Positions 25,842 to 34,861 of a DNA stretch of 64,000 nucleotides are shown piece by piece. This stretch comes from Anaerococcus porci. GTDB taxonomy: Bacteria > Bacillota > Clostridia > Tissierellales > Peptoniphilaceae. The stretch lies in contig NZ_VULQ01000005.1 of assembly GCF_009696575.1 (NCBI RefSeq), positions 101,715 to 165,714 of the forward strand. The letters run 5' to 3'. Position numbers and translations under genes: made by a program. The notes beneath the pieces are model-generated. The model was given only the letters and a program-made list of their open reading frames with translations, was not told the origin of the DNA and searched no databases. Numbering within the stretch: position 1 is the stretch's first letter; each line of letters opens with the position of its first letter.

Positions 25842-26840
25842 ATGAAAGTCACATTAATTAAGGGAGATGGCATAGGTCCAGAAATTTGTGAATCTATGAA
25901 GCAAATCCTCAAGCGATTAGGCTCAAAAATAGAATTTGAAGAAATAAACGCTGGAGCAAGTGTTTTTGAAAAAGAAGGAAAGTTTATTCCAGATGAGCTA
26001 TTTGAATCTATAAAAAGAAATAAGATTGCAATAAAGGGTCCTATAACAACACCTATAGGCCATGGTTTTAGGTCTATAAATGTTGAACTTAGAAAGAAAT
26101 TTGATCTCTATCAAAATATAAGACCAATTAAATCTATATCAAGTATAAAAACCAAATATGATAATGTAGATATGATTATCTTTAGGGAAAATACTGAGGA
26201 TTTATATATGGGAATAGAAGAGAAGATTTCAGATGATGAAAGCCATTCTATAAAGGTTATAACAAGAAAGAAATCTCAAAGAATTATAAAGGCAGCTTTT
26301 GAATATGCAAGGAAATTTAATAGAAAGAAAATAACTATAGTTACCAAGGCCAATATAATGAAACTAACTGATGGCCTATTCTTAGAAGTTGGAAGGGAAG
26401 TATCAAAAGACTATCCGGAAATCGAATTTGAAGAACTTTTGGTAGATAATACTGCCATGCAAATGGTTATAAATCCAAATAAGTTTGATATTATAGTTAC
26501 AGAAAATTTATATGGAGATATACTTTCGGATCTAGGTGCAGGTCTTGTTGGAGGACTTGGTTTAATTCCTGGAGTAAATAAGGGTAAAGATATTGCAATT
26601 TATGAATCAGTTCATGGTGCAGCTCTTGATATTGCTGGTGAAGATTTGGCAAATCCAACAGCTATGCTTTTGACATCTTGTCTTATGCTTGATGATATAG
26701 AAGAGAAGGAAAAGGCTAAGAAATTAAGAGAAACTATAGAAGACGTTTTGAAAGATAAGAAGAATCATACCAAAGACTTGGGTGGAAGTTCAAGCCTTTC
26801 TGATTTTACCAAGGCAATTATTGATAAAATAGGAGAATAG
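25842..26840 (+). CDS. icd: isocitrate dehydrogenase (short, IPMDH-like class)
   Basis: This 332-residue beta-decarboxylating dehydrogenase belongs to the isocitrate/isopropylmalate family. Substrate residues appear in [19 protein letters not shown] and [11 protein letters not shown]. The metal-binding Asp is in [13 protein letters not shown], and the NAD-binding loop is in [20 protein letters not shown]. Location between aconitase and citrate synthase fixes the substrate as isocitrate. The short length and loop residues suggest NAD-dependent type, but cofactor choice is not certain. It would supply 2-oxoglutarate to the glutamate dehydrogenase encoded at 43066. Confidence 0.9.
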   Translation: MKVTLIKGDGIGPEICESMKQILKRLGSKIEFEEINAGASVFEKEGKFIPDELFESIKRNKIAIKGPITTPIGHGFRSINVELRKKFDLYQNIRPIKSISSIKTKYDNVDMIIFRENTEDLYMGIEEKISDDESHSIKVITRKKSQRIIKAAFEYARKFNRKKITIVTKANIMKLTDGLFLEVGREVSKDYPEIEFEELLVDNTAMQMVINPNKFDIIVTENLYGDILSDLGAGLVGGLGLIPGVNKGKDIAIYESVHGAALDIAGEDLANPTAMLLTSCLMLDDIEEKEKAKKLRETIEDVLKDKKNHTKDLGGSSSLSDFTKAIIDKIGE

Positions 26841-26841
26841 T

Positions 26842-28188
26842 ATGATAAGTGCTAGCGATAAATTAAAATTCTATGCAAAAAATATAAAAGAAGAAAATAC
26901 CATAAAGAAAGACCTTTATGATAAGTATGATATAAAAAGAGGCCTTAGAAATAAAAATGGCACAGGTGTTTTGGTTGGAGTAACCAAGGTTGGAGACGTA
27001 TATGGTTATAGGATGGAAGATGGAGAAAAAATACCAGAAGAAGGTGAGCTTTATTATAGAGGATATGCCCTAACTGATATGGTAAAAGACTTTAACGATA
27101 ATAAAAGACTAGGTTTTGAAGAGATAATCTACCTTCTTTTATTTAATCAGCTTCCTAAAGCTTGTGAACTTTCAGATTTTAAGGAAGTATTGACCAATGA
27201 AAGAATCCTACCTAAGAAGTTTTTTGAAGATACTATTCTTAATATTCCTGGAAATAATATAGTAAATATTATGATGCGTTCAGTCCTTGCCCTTTATTCA
27301 TATGACAAAAAAGCCGATGATACTGATACTTTAAATGTTTTGTCTCAATCCTTATCCTTAATATCAAAGATGCCAATAATAGCTGTATATTCTTATATGG
27401 TTAAGATTCATAATTTTGAGAAAAAATCTCTGATAATTCATAACCCAATTGAAGATAATACTATAGCAGAAAATATTCTATCCATGCTAAGAACTGATCA
27501 AATTTATAAAAAAGAAGAGGCAGAACTATTGGATCTACTCCTTATAATCCATGCAGAACATGGTGGCGGTAATAACTCTGCTTTTGCAACTCACGTTGTT
27601 TCATCATCAGGTACTGATACATATTCCGCTATAGCTACAGGACTTGGTTCCCTTAAAGGACCAAGACATGGTGGAGCAAGTCTAAGAGTAAGTCAAATGC
27701 TTGAGAATATAAGAGAAAATATCAAAGATTTAAAAGATGAAGATCAAATAAAAGACTATCTATCTAAGATGATTGATGGGAAAGTTTTTGATAAAAAAGG
27801 ACTTATATATGGACTAGGACACGCAGTATATACTCTATCAGACCCAAGGGCAGTGCTACTTAAAGAAAAGGCTAGAGAGCTTTCTAAAATAAAGAAAAGA
27901 GAAGAAGATTTCTTATTTATAGAAAGAGTAGAAAAAATTGGTGGAAAGCTAATTATGGAAAAATTAAAAAGAGACTATCCTGCCTGCGCAAATGTGGACT
28001 TATACTCTGGTTTCTGCTATGAAATGCTAAAAATTCCAAAAGATTTATATATACCAATCTTTGCAATAGCAAGAACAGTTGGTTGGTCTGCTCACAGACT
28101 TGAGCAAATTGAAGATTCAAAAATAATAAGACCTGCTTATAAGTCTTTAAGTCAAAAAAAGGATTATCTAAGTCTTAAAGATAGGTAG
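26842..28188 (+). CDS. gltA: citrate synthase
   Basis: This 448-residue enzyme joins acetyl-CoA and oxaloacetate. Catalytic motifs are HAEHGGGNNSAF (first His), LKGPRHGGASLRV (second His) and GLGHAVYTLSDPRA with the Asp in the later domain. The N-terminal extension of about 70 residues before the RGY segment is usual for the clostridial form. It is the last gene of the acn-icd-gltA operon, with a 1-nt gap from icd. A branch that makes only 2-oxoglutarate is typical of fermentative anaerobes without a complete cycle. The stereochemistry (Si or Re) cannot be stated from sequence reading, but the fold is the Si family. Confidence 0.93.
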   Translation: MISASDKLKFYAKNIKEENTIKKDLYDKYDIKRGLRNKNGTGVLVGVTKVGDVYGYRMEDGEKIPEEGELYYRGYALTDMVKDFNDNKRLGFEEIIYLLLFNQLPKACELSDFKEVLTNERILPKKFFEDTILNIPGNNIVNIMMRSVLALYSYDKKADDTDTLNVLSQSLSLISKMPIIAVYSYMVKIHNFEKKSLIIHNPIEDNTIAENILSMLRTDQIYKKEEAELLDLLLIIHAEHGGGNNSAFATHVVSSSGTDTYSAIATGLGSLKGPRHGGASLRVSQMLENIRENIKDLKDEDQIKDYLSKMIDGKVFDKKGLIYGLGHAVYTLSDPRAVLLKEKARELSKIKKREEDFLFIERVEKIGGKLIMEKLKRDYPACANVDLYSGFCYEMLKIPKDLYIPIFAIARTVGWSAHRLEQIEDSKIIRPAYKSLSQKKDYLSLKDR

Positions 28189-28442
28189 TCTAAGTAAATT
28201 AAGATTAAGTTAGATGTGGAAAAAATATTCTAGTAAATTATCTTTAGCCTATCTTTTGGTAAAATTGGAAAGTCTAATATGAAAAACAATCAATTTGTAT
28301 ATTATAATATTTCCTTATATTGAGAATCTCTATATTTGAAGTTTCAAATATATCTTTAATAGTAATCCTTTATATACTTACTCATATATTTACCTAAATA
28401 TTGCCTAGATATCAAAAAATAGAAATAAAATTAAAATTAATT
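28189..28442. other. intergenic region between gltA and the thiamine leader
   Basis: About 250 bp of AT-rich sequence with no gene, clear hairpin terminator or repeat that I could support. Confidence 0.45.
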
Positions 28443-28471
28443 TTGCAAATAAAAATGATTTGTCTTATAAT
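28443..28471 (+). promoter_or_regulatory. promoter of the thiamine operon
   Basis: TTGCAA (28443-28448), a 17-nt spacer and TATAAT (28466-28471) directly precede the TPP aptamer. Confidence 0.75.
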
Positions 28472-28477
28472 GAAAAT

Positions 28478-28605
28478 AGCTAGGGGTGCTATTTAGCTGA
28501 GAGATGGTATACCATTAACCCTTTAAACTTGATTAGGTTAAAACCTGCGTAAGAAAGCGATTATATATTGAAGTTTAAAGACCCTAGTATTAGGGTCTTT
28601 TTATT
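28478..28605 (+). promoter_or_regulatory. TPP riboswitch with terminator
   Basis: The thi-box aptamer is recognised by GGGGTGC (about 28483-28489), GCTGAGAGATGG (28496-28507) and the 3' ACCTGCGTAAGAAAGCG (28543-28559). The expression platform is a perfect terminator: AAAGACCCTA (28578-28587), loop GTAT, TAGGGTCTTT (28591-28600). High thiamine pyrophosphate should stop transcription before thiS. Confidence 0.95.
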
Positions 28606-28653
28606 ATGATTCTAATAAAATTATTATTTGTTATTGTTTCCATATTAATTATT

Positions 28654-28708
28654 GGACACGAAAGGGGCATACCACCTCGGGTATGGTGCACTTTTCGTGT
28701 CTTTTTTT
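28654..28708 (+). terminator. second large hairpin with T tract before thiS
   Basis: GGACACGAAA (28654-28663) pairs with TTTTCGTGTC (28692-28701). An inner stem GGCATACC/GGTATGGTGC is also present, and T8 follows. It has all the features of an intrinsic terminator, yet lies between the TPP riboswitch terminator and the first gene, so transcripts that pass the riboswitch still meet it. Confidence 0.75.
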
Positions 28709-28728
28709 TAAAAAAAGGATGTGAGGAA

Positions 28729-28926
28729 ATGCTTTTGATAAATGGATTGGAAGTAGAATTTCAAAATAATTTATCACTTTATGATTTATTAAAAAAAGAA
28801 AATTTTAATCCTGACTTTGTAGCTTGTGAAGTAAACAAAGAGCTTGTAAAAAGAGAAGATTTTAAATTGTTTATAGTAAAAGATGGCTATACTATAGAAG
28901 TTTTTTCTTTTGTAGGAGGGGGATGA
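28729..28926 (+). CDS. thiS: sulfur carrier protein ThiS
   Basis: This 65-residue ubiquitin-like sulfur carrier ends in GGG, and the C-terminal Gly is adenylated and thiocarboxylated for thiazole synthesis. The reading frame is open from 28606, but the upstream part covers the hairpin. ATG 28729, with GTGAGG at 28721-28726, gives the normal ThiS length. The stop overlaps the thiF start (ATGA type), and thiF, thiG and thiH follow directly. Confidence 0.9.
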   Translation: MLLINGLEVEFQNNLSLYDLLKKENFNPDFVACEVNKELVKREDFKLFIVKDGYTIEVFSFVGGG

Positions 28927-29540
28927 TGGAAGATATAAGAGATAAAATTTTAAAAAGACAAGATATAAGAGATAATGAAATCTTTAAGTATGCTAAGGTA
29001 TCAGTCTTAGGTTGTGGAGGGCTTGGTTCAACTGTTTCTATGATTCTTGCAAGATCTGGAGTAACTGAGTTAAACCTTTATGATTTTGACTATATAGAAT
29101 ATTCAAATCTTAATAGGCAAAACTATAGGCTAGATGAAGTAGGAAAGAAAAAGACCCTTACTACCAAAAAAAGAATAGAAGAAACTCTGCCATACGTTAA
29201 GGTAAACACCAAGGATATCTATATAGATAAAGATAACATAAAAGAAATAATTGATGATGCTGATTTTTTCATAGAAGCCTTTGATAATAGGGAGTCTAAA
29301 ACCATGCTTTTTGACTATTTTACAAATATAAAGGATAAATATCTTTTTACAGCATCTGGCATGGCGGGACTTGGAGATATATCTGATATAAAAATAAAGA
29401 AATTTAAAAATATTACAATGCTTGGAGATTTTAAGTCCAACGCCAAAAAGGATGGGCTTTATCTTGCCTATGTGGGAATAGTAGCATCGCTAGAAGCTTT
29501 AGAATGTTTAAAAAAAATTAGAGAGGTAAAAAATGGATGA
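28923..29540 (+). CDS. thiF: ThiS adenylyltransferase ThiF
   Basis: This 205-residue E1-like enzyme adenylates the ThiS C-terminus. GCGGLGST (about 31-38) is the nucleotide loop, followed by the conserved [16 protein letters not shown] segment with the catalytic Arg. It is shorter than E. coli ThiF (251) and lacks clear CxxC zinc motifs near the end, like the compact ThiF2-type proteins of Clostridia. Two consecutive ATGs (28923, 28926) could start it; the first overlaps the thiS stop. The end overlaps thiG by 8 nt. Confidence 0.9.
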   Translation: MMEDIRDKILKRQDIRDNEIFKYAKVSVLGCGGLGSTVSMILARSGVTELNLYDFDYIEYSNLNRQNYRLDEVGKKKTLTTKKRIEETLPYVKVNTKDIYIDKDNIKEIIDDADFFIEAFDNRESKTMLFDYFTNIKDKYLFTASGMAGLGDISDIKIKKFKNITMLGDFKSNAKKDGLYLAYVGIVASLEALECLKKIREVKNG

Positions 29541-30297
29541 TAAATTAATATTAGGTGATAAGGAATTTAGTTCAAGATTTATACTAGGAAGTGGAAAATA
29601 TGCAATCAACCTTATAGATGCTGCTGTAAAAAATGCAGAATGCGAAATGATTACAGTTGCTCTAAGACGAGCCAATACAAAAGATGTCGCTAATATCTTA
29701 AATTATATACCAAAGCATGTGACAATAATTCCAAATACATCTGGAGCAAGAAATTCAGATGAAGCCGTAAGAATAGCAAGACTTGCAAGAGAAATGGGAT
29801 GTGGTAATTTTGTGAAAATTGAAATTATGGGAGATACAAAATACCTTCTTCCTGATAATGTAGAAACATTAAAAGCGACAGAAATTTTAGCGAAAGATGG
29901 ATTTGTAGTCTTGCCTTACATGTATCCAGACTTAAATTTTGCAAGAGACCTAAGAGATGCTGGTGCTGCTTCAATAATGCCCCTTGCCGCACCAATTGGT
30001 TCAAATAAGGGACTTATTACAAAAGAATTTATAAAAATTATTATTGATGAAGTAGACTTACCAGTAATTGTTGATGCAGGAATTGGTGTTCCAAGCCAAG
30101 CTGCAGAAGCAATGGAGATGGGAGCTAGTGCTATAATGGCAAATACAGCTATATCATCAGCATCTGACATAAGCCTTATGGCACGTGCCTTTAAACTAGG
30201 AATAGAGGCAGGAAGATTAGCCTATCTTTCAAAACCAGGAAGAGTCTTAGAAGCTGGAGCTGATCCATCATCACCACTAAGGGACTTTTTTGATTAA
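29533..30297 (+). CDS. thiG: thiazole synthase
   Basis: This 254-residue TIM-barrel enzyme forms thiazole phosphate from deoxyxylulose-5-P, dehydroglycine and ThiS thiocarboxylate. Signatures are [18 protein letters not shown] with the Schiff-base Lys near 96, [30 protein letters not shown] and NTAIS. It overlaps thiF by 8 nt and its stop lies 1 nt before the thiH start, so it is part of the coupled thiSFGH block. Confidence 0.96.
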   Translation: MDDKLILGDKEFSSRFILGSGKYAINLIDAAVKNAECEMITVALRRANTKDVANILNYIPKHVTIIPNTSGARNSDEAVRIARLAREMGCGNFVKIEIMGDTKYLLPDNVETLKATEILAKDGFVVLPYMYPDLNFARDLRDAGAASIMPLAAPIGSNKGLITKEFIKIIIDEVDLPVIVDAGIGVPSQAAEAMEMGASAIMANTAISSASDISLMARAFKLGIEAGRLAYLSKPGRVLEAGADPSSPLRDFFD

Positions 30298-30298
30298 T

Positions 30299-31453
30299 AT
30301 GAATATAGGAAAGGTAACAGATTATTTTCCAACAATGGATATAATTGATTCAAATATAAAAGATAAATTAGAAAAAAGCTACAAAAATATAATAAATAAA
30401 AAAGTATTACAGGCTGATGTTTTAGCTTCTTTGGAAAAAATTGATTTAGATGATGAAGATTTTTATAACCTATTGTCAGATACAGCTAGTAACTTTCTTG
30501 ATAAAATGGGAAAGATTGCCCAAGATAAGAGAGTAAGGTATTTTGGAAATAATGTATTTCTATTTTCACCACTTTATATAGCAAACTACTGTGAAAATTC
30601 TTGTAGGTATTGTGGTTTTAGAGAAAAATCCAATATAAAAAGAGCAAAGCTTAATAGAAATGAGATTGAAGATGAAATGAAGGCCTTAGCAGATACTGGA
30701 ATAGAAGAAGTATTAATTCTAACAGGAGAAAGTGAAAGATTTTCATCAATCGACTATATAGCAAATGCTTGTAAGCTTGCAAGTAAGTATTTTAAAACAG
30801 TAGGTATAGAAATTTATCCTGCAAATATTAAAGATTATGAAAAATTAAGAGAAGCCGGAGCTGATTTTGTTACAGTTTTTCAAGAATCTTATAATAAAAA
30901 ATCATACAACTACTACTACCCTTATGGCCACAAGAGATCTTTTGTGTATAGAATAGATACACAAGAAAGAGCCCTAATGGCAGGTTTTAGAGGAGTTGGA
31001 TTTGGTGCACTTTTTGGATTAAATAATCCGATAGAAGAGGCCTATAAACTTGGACTTCATGCAAAAGAAGTTCAAAGAAAATATCCCCATGCAGAAGTAT
31101 CCATATCACTTCCAAGAATAAGACCTACTCATGGGGCGGATAAGCTTGATTTTTGTGAGATAGATGATAAGAAATTTTTCCAAATCATGCTTGCATTAAG
31201 GATTTTCTTGCCATTTGCATCAATTACTCTTTCTACAAGAGAAGATAAAGATTTTAGAAATTTGGCAATAAAATATGCGGCAACAAAAATATCAGCATCT
31301 GTTGATACATCTATAGGTCATAGGTCTAAAAGAAGCAAAGATGAAGGAGATGAACAATTTGAAATTGCAGATTCTAGATCTTGTGATGATGTGATTAAGG
31401 ATTTAAAAAGTTTTGGTATGAGCCCAGTATTTACAGATTATATCAATCTTTAA
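30299..31453 (+). CDS. thiH: 2-iminoacetate synthase (tyrosine lyase), radical SAM
   Basis: This 384-residue radical SAM enzyme cleaves tyrosine to dehydroglycine and p-cresol, the anaerobic route to the thiazole nitrogen. The cluster motif is C98-ENS-C102-RY-C105 (CX3CX2C). ATG 30299 is chosen over an in-frame TTG at 30290 that lies inside thiG. Using ThiH rather than the oxidase ThiO agrees with an anaerobic life. Each turnover releases 5'-deoxyadenosine, a possible feed for the nucleoside/aldolase cluster at 11-15 kb. Confidence 0.95.
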   Translation: MNIGKVTDYFPTMDIIDSNIKDKLEKSYKNIINKKVLQADVLASLEKIDLDDEDFYNLLSDTASNFLDKMGKIAQDKRVRYFGNNVFLFSPLYIANYCENSCRYCGFREKSNIKRAKLNRNEIEDEMKALADTGIEEVLILTGESERFSSIDYIANACKLASKYFKTVGIEIYPANIKDYEKLREAGADFVTVFQESYNKKSYNYYYPYGHKRSFVYRIDTQERALMAGFRGVGFGALFGLNNPIEEAYKLGLHAKEVQRKYPHAEVSISLPRIRPTHGADKLDFCEIDDKKFFQIMLALRIFLPFASITLSTREDKDFRNLAIKYAATKISASVDTSIGHRSKRSKDEGDEQFEIADSRSCDDVIKDLKSFGMSPVFTDYINL

Positions 31454-31481
31454 GACTAATATATGAAGTCAAGGAGAAGAA

Positions 31482-32027
31482 ATGAAAAAAGATAATAAAT
31501 TACTTGTAATGATAACAGTTTCTATGTTTGTAACAATTGGGGTAGTTATCTCACCAATTTTAAGATTTGAGGGATTTGCACCAACAGCACATTTTGTAAA
31601 TGTAGTATGTTCGGTATTTTTAGGACCTTGGTATAGCCTTTTAAATGCTATACTTACAGCTATAATAAGAATGAGTTTTATGGGAATTCCACCCCTTGCC
31701 ATTACAGGTCAAGTTTTTGGAGCAGTTCTTTCAGGTATATTTTATAGGAAATCCAAGGGAAATCTTCTTTGCCCAGTAATAGGAGAAATTCTTGGAACTG
31801 GTGTAATAGGAGCTCTAGTATCATATCCAGTTATGAAATTGTTTTATGGAACGGGAGATATAACTTGGTTTTATTACCTACCAAGCTTTATTATAGCTAC
31901 AATAATAGGTGGTTCTCTTGCCTTTATTTTTTTAAAAACTTTACAAAAATCCAAGGTCTTATATAGTATTCAAAAAAAACTTGGAGTAAATGTTTATGAT
32001 AAATCTAAAAAAACTTCTAACAAATAG
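31482..32027 (+). CDS. thiW: ThiW, S-component-like thiazole transporter
   Basis: This 181-residue membrane protein has about 5-6 hydrophobic segments and resembles ThiW, the predicted substrate-binding subunit of an energy-coupling-factor transporter for hydroxyethylthiazole or a precursor. Conserved features include APTAHFVNVV near residue 31 and FLGPWYSLLNAI. It has a good AAGGAGAAG ribosome site. No ECF ATPase or T-component is in this window, so it would have to use shared ones. Its place between thiH and thiM fits thiazole salvage. Confidence 0.85.
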   Translation: MKKDNKLLVMITVSMFVTIGVVISPILRFEGFAPTAHFVNVVCSVFLGPWYSLLNAILTAIIRMSFMGIPPLAITGQVFGAVLSGIFYRKSKGNLLCPVIGEILGTGVIGALVSYPVMKLFYGTGDITWFYYLPSFIIATIIGGSLAFIFLKTLQKSKVLYSIQKKLGVNVYDKSKKTSNK

Positions 32028-32817
32028 AGAAAAAATAAAAGAGCAAGAACCACTAATTCATGCTATTACCAATCCATTAGCTATAAATATGCTAGCAAAT
32101 GCTATACTTTTTCAAGGTGCTAAGGCAATATGTGCAGAACACCCTGATGAAATGAGAGATATTGTTCCAAAAGCAAAGGCACTCTCTCTAAATATTGGAA
32201 ATATAACGGATGCAAGAATAAAGTCAATTGAAATTTCTTCAAGATTAGCAAACAATAAAAATATTCCCATTATAATTGATCTTGTAGGAATAGGAGTAAG
32301 TAAGCTTAGATATGACTTATCCCTTAAACTTTTAGGCCAATATAAATATTCAATTATAAAAGGAAACTCATCAGAAATTCTTGCCTTAAGTGGGAAAATT
32401 TCAAATGCAAAGGGCATAGATGTAGGCTGTGAGGATAAGATAAGCGATGAGAATATAGAAGAAATGATTAAAATTGCATCAAAGCTTTCTATTAAATATA
32501 AAACAACTGTTCTTATTACAGGAGCTACAGATATTTTAGTAAAAGATAAAGATTATTATCTAATAAAAAATGGATGTGAAGAACTTTCTAAAATAACAGC
32601 AACAGGATGTATGTTAACAGGACTCATATCAACATTTTTATCAGTTACTAATGAGATAAATGCTTCACTTTTGGGACTTTTAATTCTTGAAGTATCGGCA
32701 GAATTATCAAAAAAAGATAAGCCTTATAGCTTTTTTGTAAACCTAATGGATAATATTGCTACAATAAAAAATGAAACAATAGAAAAAAGTGCAAAGATTA
32801 AAAAGGGGATTTTATGA
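31996..32817 (+). CDS. thiM: hydroxyethylthiazole kinase
   Basis: This ribokinase-like enzyme of 273 residues phosphorylates salvaged thiazole alcohol. LIHAITNPLAINMLANAILFQGA, EHPDEM and TATGCMLTGL (with the Cys/Asp-region anion hole) are typical of ThiM. The ATGs at 31990 and 31996 are both in frame; the latter has better spacing to GGAG 31983-31986. The gene overlaps thiW by 32 nt in another frame and its end overlaps thiE as ATGA. Confidence 0.92.
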   Translation: MINLKKLLTNREKIKEQEPLIHAITNPLAINMLANAILFQGAKAICAEHPDEMRDIVPKAKALSLNIGNITDARIKSIEISSRLANNKNIPIIIDLVGIGVSKLRYDLSLKLLGQYKYSIIKGNSSEILALSGKISNAKGIDVGCEDKISDENIEEMIKIASKLSIKYKTTVLITGATDILVKDKDYYLIKNGCEELSKITATGCMLTGLISTFLSVTNEINASLLGLLILEVSAELSKKDKPYSFFVNLMDNIATIKNETIEKSAKIKKGIL

Positions 32818-33425
32818 AAAAATTATATCTAGTTACAAACTCAGACAAGTATACCGAAGAAGAATTTCTTAAAAGAGTAGAAGATGCCCTAAAGGGTGGG
32901 GTTGATATTTTACAACTTAGAGAAAAGGAAAAAACTGACCTTGAAATCCTAAAATTAGGCAAAAAAGTAAAGGCTCTTTCTGATAAATATAAACTTCCTC
33001 TTTTACTTGATGATAAGCCTCATCTTGCATGGGCTTTAGGCTGTGGAGTTCATCTTGGAGCTGATGATATGCCAGTAAATCTAGCTAGAAAACTTTTAGG
33101 AGAAAATACTATAATTGGAGCTACTGCAAAAAGTGTAGAAGCTGCAAAAAGAGCTCAAAAAGATGGGGCAAATTACCTTGGAGTAGGGGCGATTTATGAA
33201 ACAAAAACCCATGTTAATACAAAAAGAACATCTATAGAAACTTTTAAAAGAATAAAGGAGAATGTAGATATAGATGTTTACGCTATAGGTGGTCTTAACT
33301 ATGACAATATAGATATATTAAAAAATACAGGCTTTGATGGTATATGTGTAGTGAGGTCAATAATGGATGCAAAAAATGTATTTGAAGAAACTAAAAAATT
33401 GAAAGAGAAAATACAAAATCTCTAA
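32814..33425 (+). CDS. thiE: thiamine-phosphate synthase
   Basis: This 203-residue TIM barrel joins hydroxymethylpyrimidine-PP and thiazole-P to thiamine phosphate. Recognisable segments are LVTNSDKYTEEEFLKRVEDAL, ILQLREKEK, LLLDDKPHLAWALGCGVHLG, IGATAKSVEAAKRA and VGAIYETKTH. It starts inside the thiM stop codon. It is the last gene of the TPP-controlled operon, followed by a terminator. No thiC or thiD is present in the window, so the pyrimidine half must come from elsewhere. Confidence 0.94.
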   Translation: MKKLYLVTNSDKYTEEEFLKRVEDALKGGVDILQLREKEKTDLEILKLGKKVKALSDKYKLPLLLDDKPHLAWALGCGVHLGADDMPVNLARKLLGENTIIGATAKSVEAAKRAQKDGANYLGVGAIYETKTHVNTKRTSIETFKRIKENVDIDVYAIGGLNYDNIDILKNTGFDGICVVRSIMDAKNVFEETKKLKEKIQNL

Positions 33426-33435
33426 AAATAGCAAA

Positions 33436-33474
33436 AGATTAAAAGTTTGCTACTAGCAAGCTTTTAATTTTTTA
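33436..33474 (+). terminator. terminator of the thi operon
   Basis: AGATTAAAAGTTTGC pairs with GCAAGCTTTTAAT around TACTA, followed by TTTTTT. It may also serve the convergent MATE gene. Confidence 0.85.
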
Positions 33475-33508
33475 CTAAATAAAGTTTCTATAAGTTAAGT
33501 CTAATTTC

Positions 33509-34846
33509 TTAAAATTTTAGTGTAAAATTTCTTTTCTTTAAATAAAAATAATAAATAGATGATATGACTAAATTAGCTAGCCAACCTAAAGGAACAGAAT
33601 ACCAAACCATACTTATACCAATTATTGGAGCGAAAATCATTGATAAACTTACCCTTATACTTAAATTTACAATATTTGACATAGTAAATATTCTCACATC
33701 TCCAAGACCTCTCAATACACCATCAACTACTTGCTTTGAACCAACAAGTACAAAAAAGAAAGCAATAAAGCTAAGATAGGAATACCCAGTTTCATAAGCA
33801 AGCTTTGAAGATGACTTGTTCATGAAAGCTCCAATAATAGATTTATAGTATATACTCAGGTATATACATATAAAAAAACATATAAATCCAACAATAATTA
33901 AACTGCTGCGAAGTCCCTCACTTATTCTCATCTTTTTACCTGATCCAACATTTTGAGATGTATAAGAAGAAACTGCATTACCAAGGCTTGTAAGTGGTAC
34001 TATTATAAGACTTTCCACTCTAAAAGCGGAAGTAAAACCTGCAAGTATTTCTGTTCCAAAAGAATTAACAACAGATTGAACCAATACTTGACCAATGGTA
34101 ATAGTTGATTGTTGGATAATAGATGGAATTGCTAGTCTTGACATGAGTCTTAATTCATGGATATCAAAAAAATTATCAACTTTAGCATCAAATTTCCCCA
34201 TATATTTTAAAAATAAAATGAAAGAAAAAAAGGCTGATACTCCTTGAGCTAATAAAGTAGCATAGGCTGCTCCCTCTATTCCCATCTTTAAGTCCCTAAC
34301 CATGTATATATCTAAAATAACATTAAGAATTGATGAAAAAATTAGAAAATACAAGGGAATTCTAGACTCTCCTAAGGAATTATATAAGGCAGATATTATG
34401 TTATACATAAATAAAAAAGGGAGCCCATAAAAATAGATATCCAGATATAGGACAGATAAATCTAGTATCTTATCAGGGGTATGTAGCAAAATCATAATAT
34501 CCTTTGAAAAAATAAGACCAAAAACTGAAAGTGCAATGGCCACAATTAAAAAAGATATTATTGAAGTATAAGTAGCAGTTTTCATCTTTATATAATTTCT
34601 AGCACCATAATATCTTGCAATTAAGACAGATGCTCCAACACCTCCACCTATAGCAATACATATAAAAATAGTTGTCAAAGAAAAACTTGCACCAATCGAT
34701 GCAAGGGCGGACTCACCAACATATTTTCCAACTATTAGAGAATCGACTAAGGTATAGACTTGTTGGAATAAGGATGCTATAATCATTGGTATTGAAAATT
34801 TTATTATAGCCTTGTAAGGCTTATCTCTTGTTAGGTAGTGATCCAT
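33509..34846 (-). CDS. MATE family efflux transporter
   Basis: This 445-residue, 12-segment membrane protein is a multidrug and toxic-compound exporter driven by Na+ or H+. The N-terminus (TRDKPYKAIIKFSIPMIIASLFQQVYTLVDSLIVG) and the repeated half starting near LMSRLAIPSIIQQ are typical of MATE/DinF-like proteins. The substrate is not predictable. It lies 15 nt after the unknown gene at 34862-35377 on the same strand and probably shares its transcript. Confidence 0.9.
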   Translation of the reverse strand: MDHYLTRDKPYKAIIKFSIPMIIASLFQQVYTLVDSLIVGKYVGESALASIGASFSLTTIFICIAIGGGVGASVLIARYYGARNYIKMKTATYTSIISFLIVAIALSVFGLIFSKDIMILLHTPDKILDLSVLYLDIYFYGLPFLFMYNIISALYNSLGESRIPLYFLIFSSILNVILDIYMVRDLKMGIEGAAYATLLAQGVSAFFSFILFLKYMGKFDAKVDNFFDIHELRLMSRLAIPSIIQQSTITIGQVLVQSVVNSFGTEILAGFTSAFRVESLIIVPLTSLGNAVSSYTSQNVGSGKKMRISEGLRSSLIIVGFICFFICIYLSIYYKSIIGAFMNKSSSKLAYETGYSYLSFIAFFFVLVGSKQVVDGVLRGLGDVRIFTMSNIVNLSIRVSLSMIFAPIIGISMVWYSVPLGWLANLVISSIYYFYLKKRNFTLKF

Positions 34847-34861
34847 AATAACTCCAAAACA

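Noticed and set aside
31990..32027. Frameshift between thiW and thiM
   Set aside because: Both proteins are full length with their own start signals. The 32-nt overlap is ordinary operon packing.
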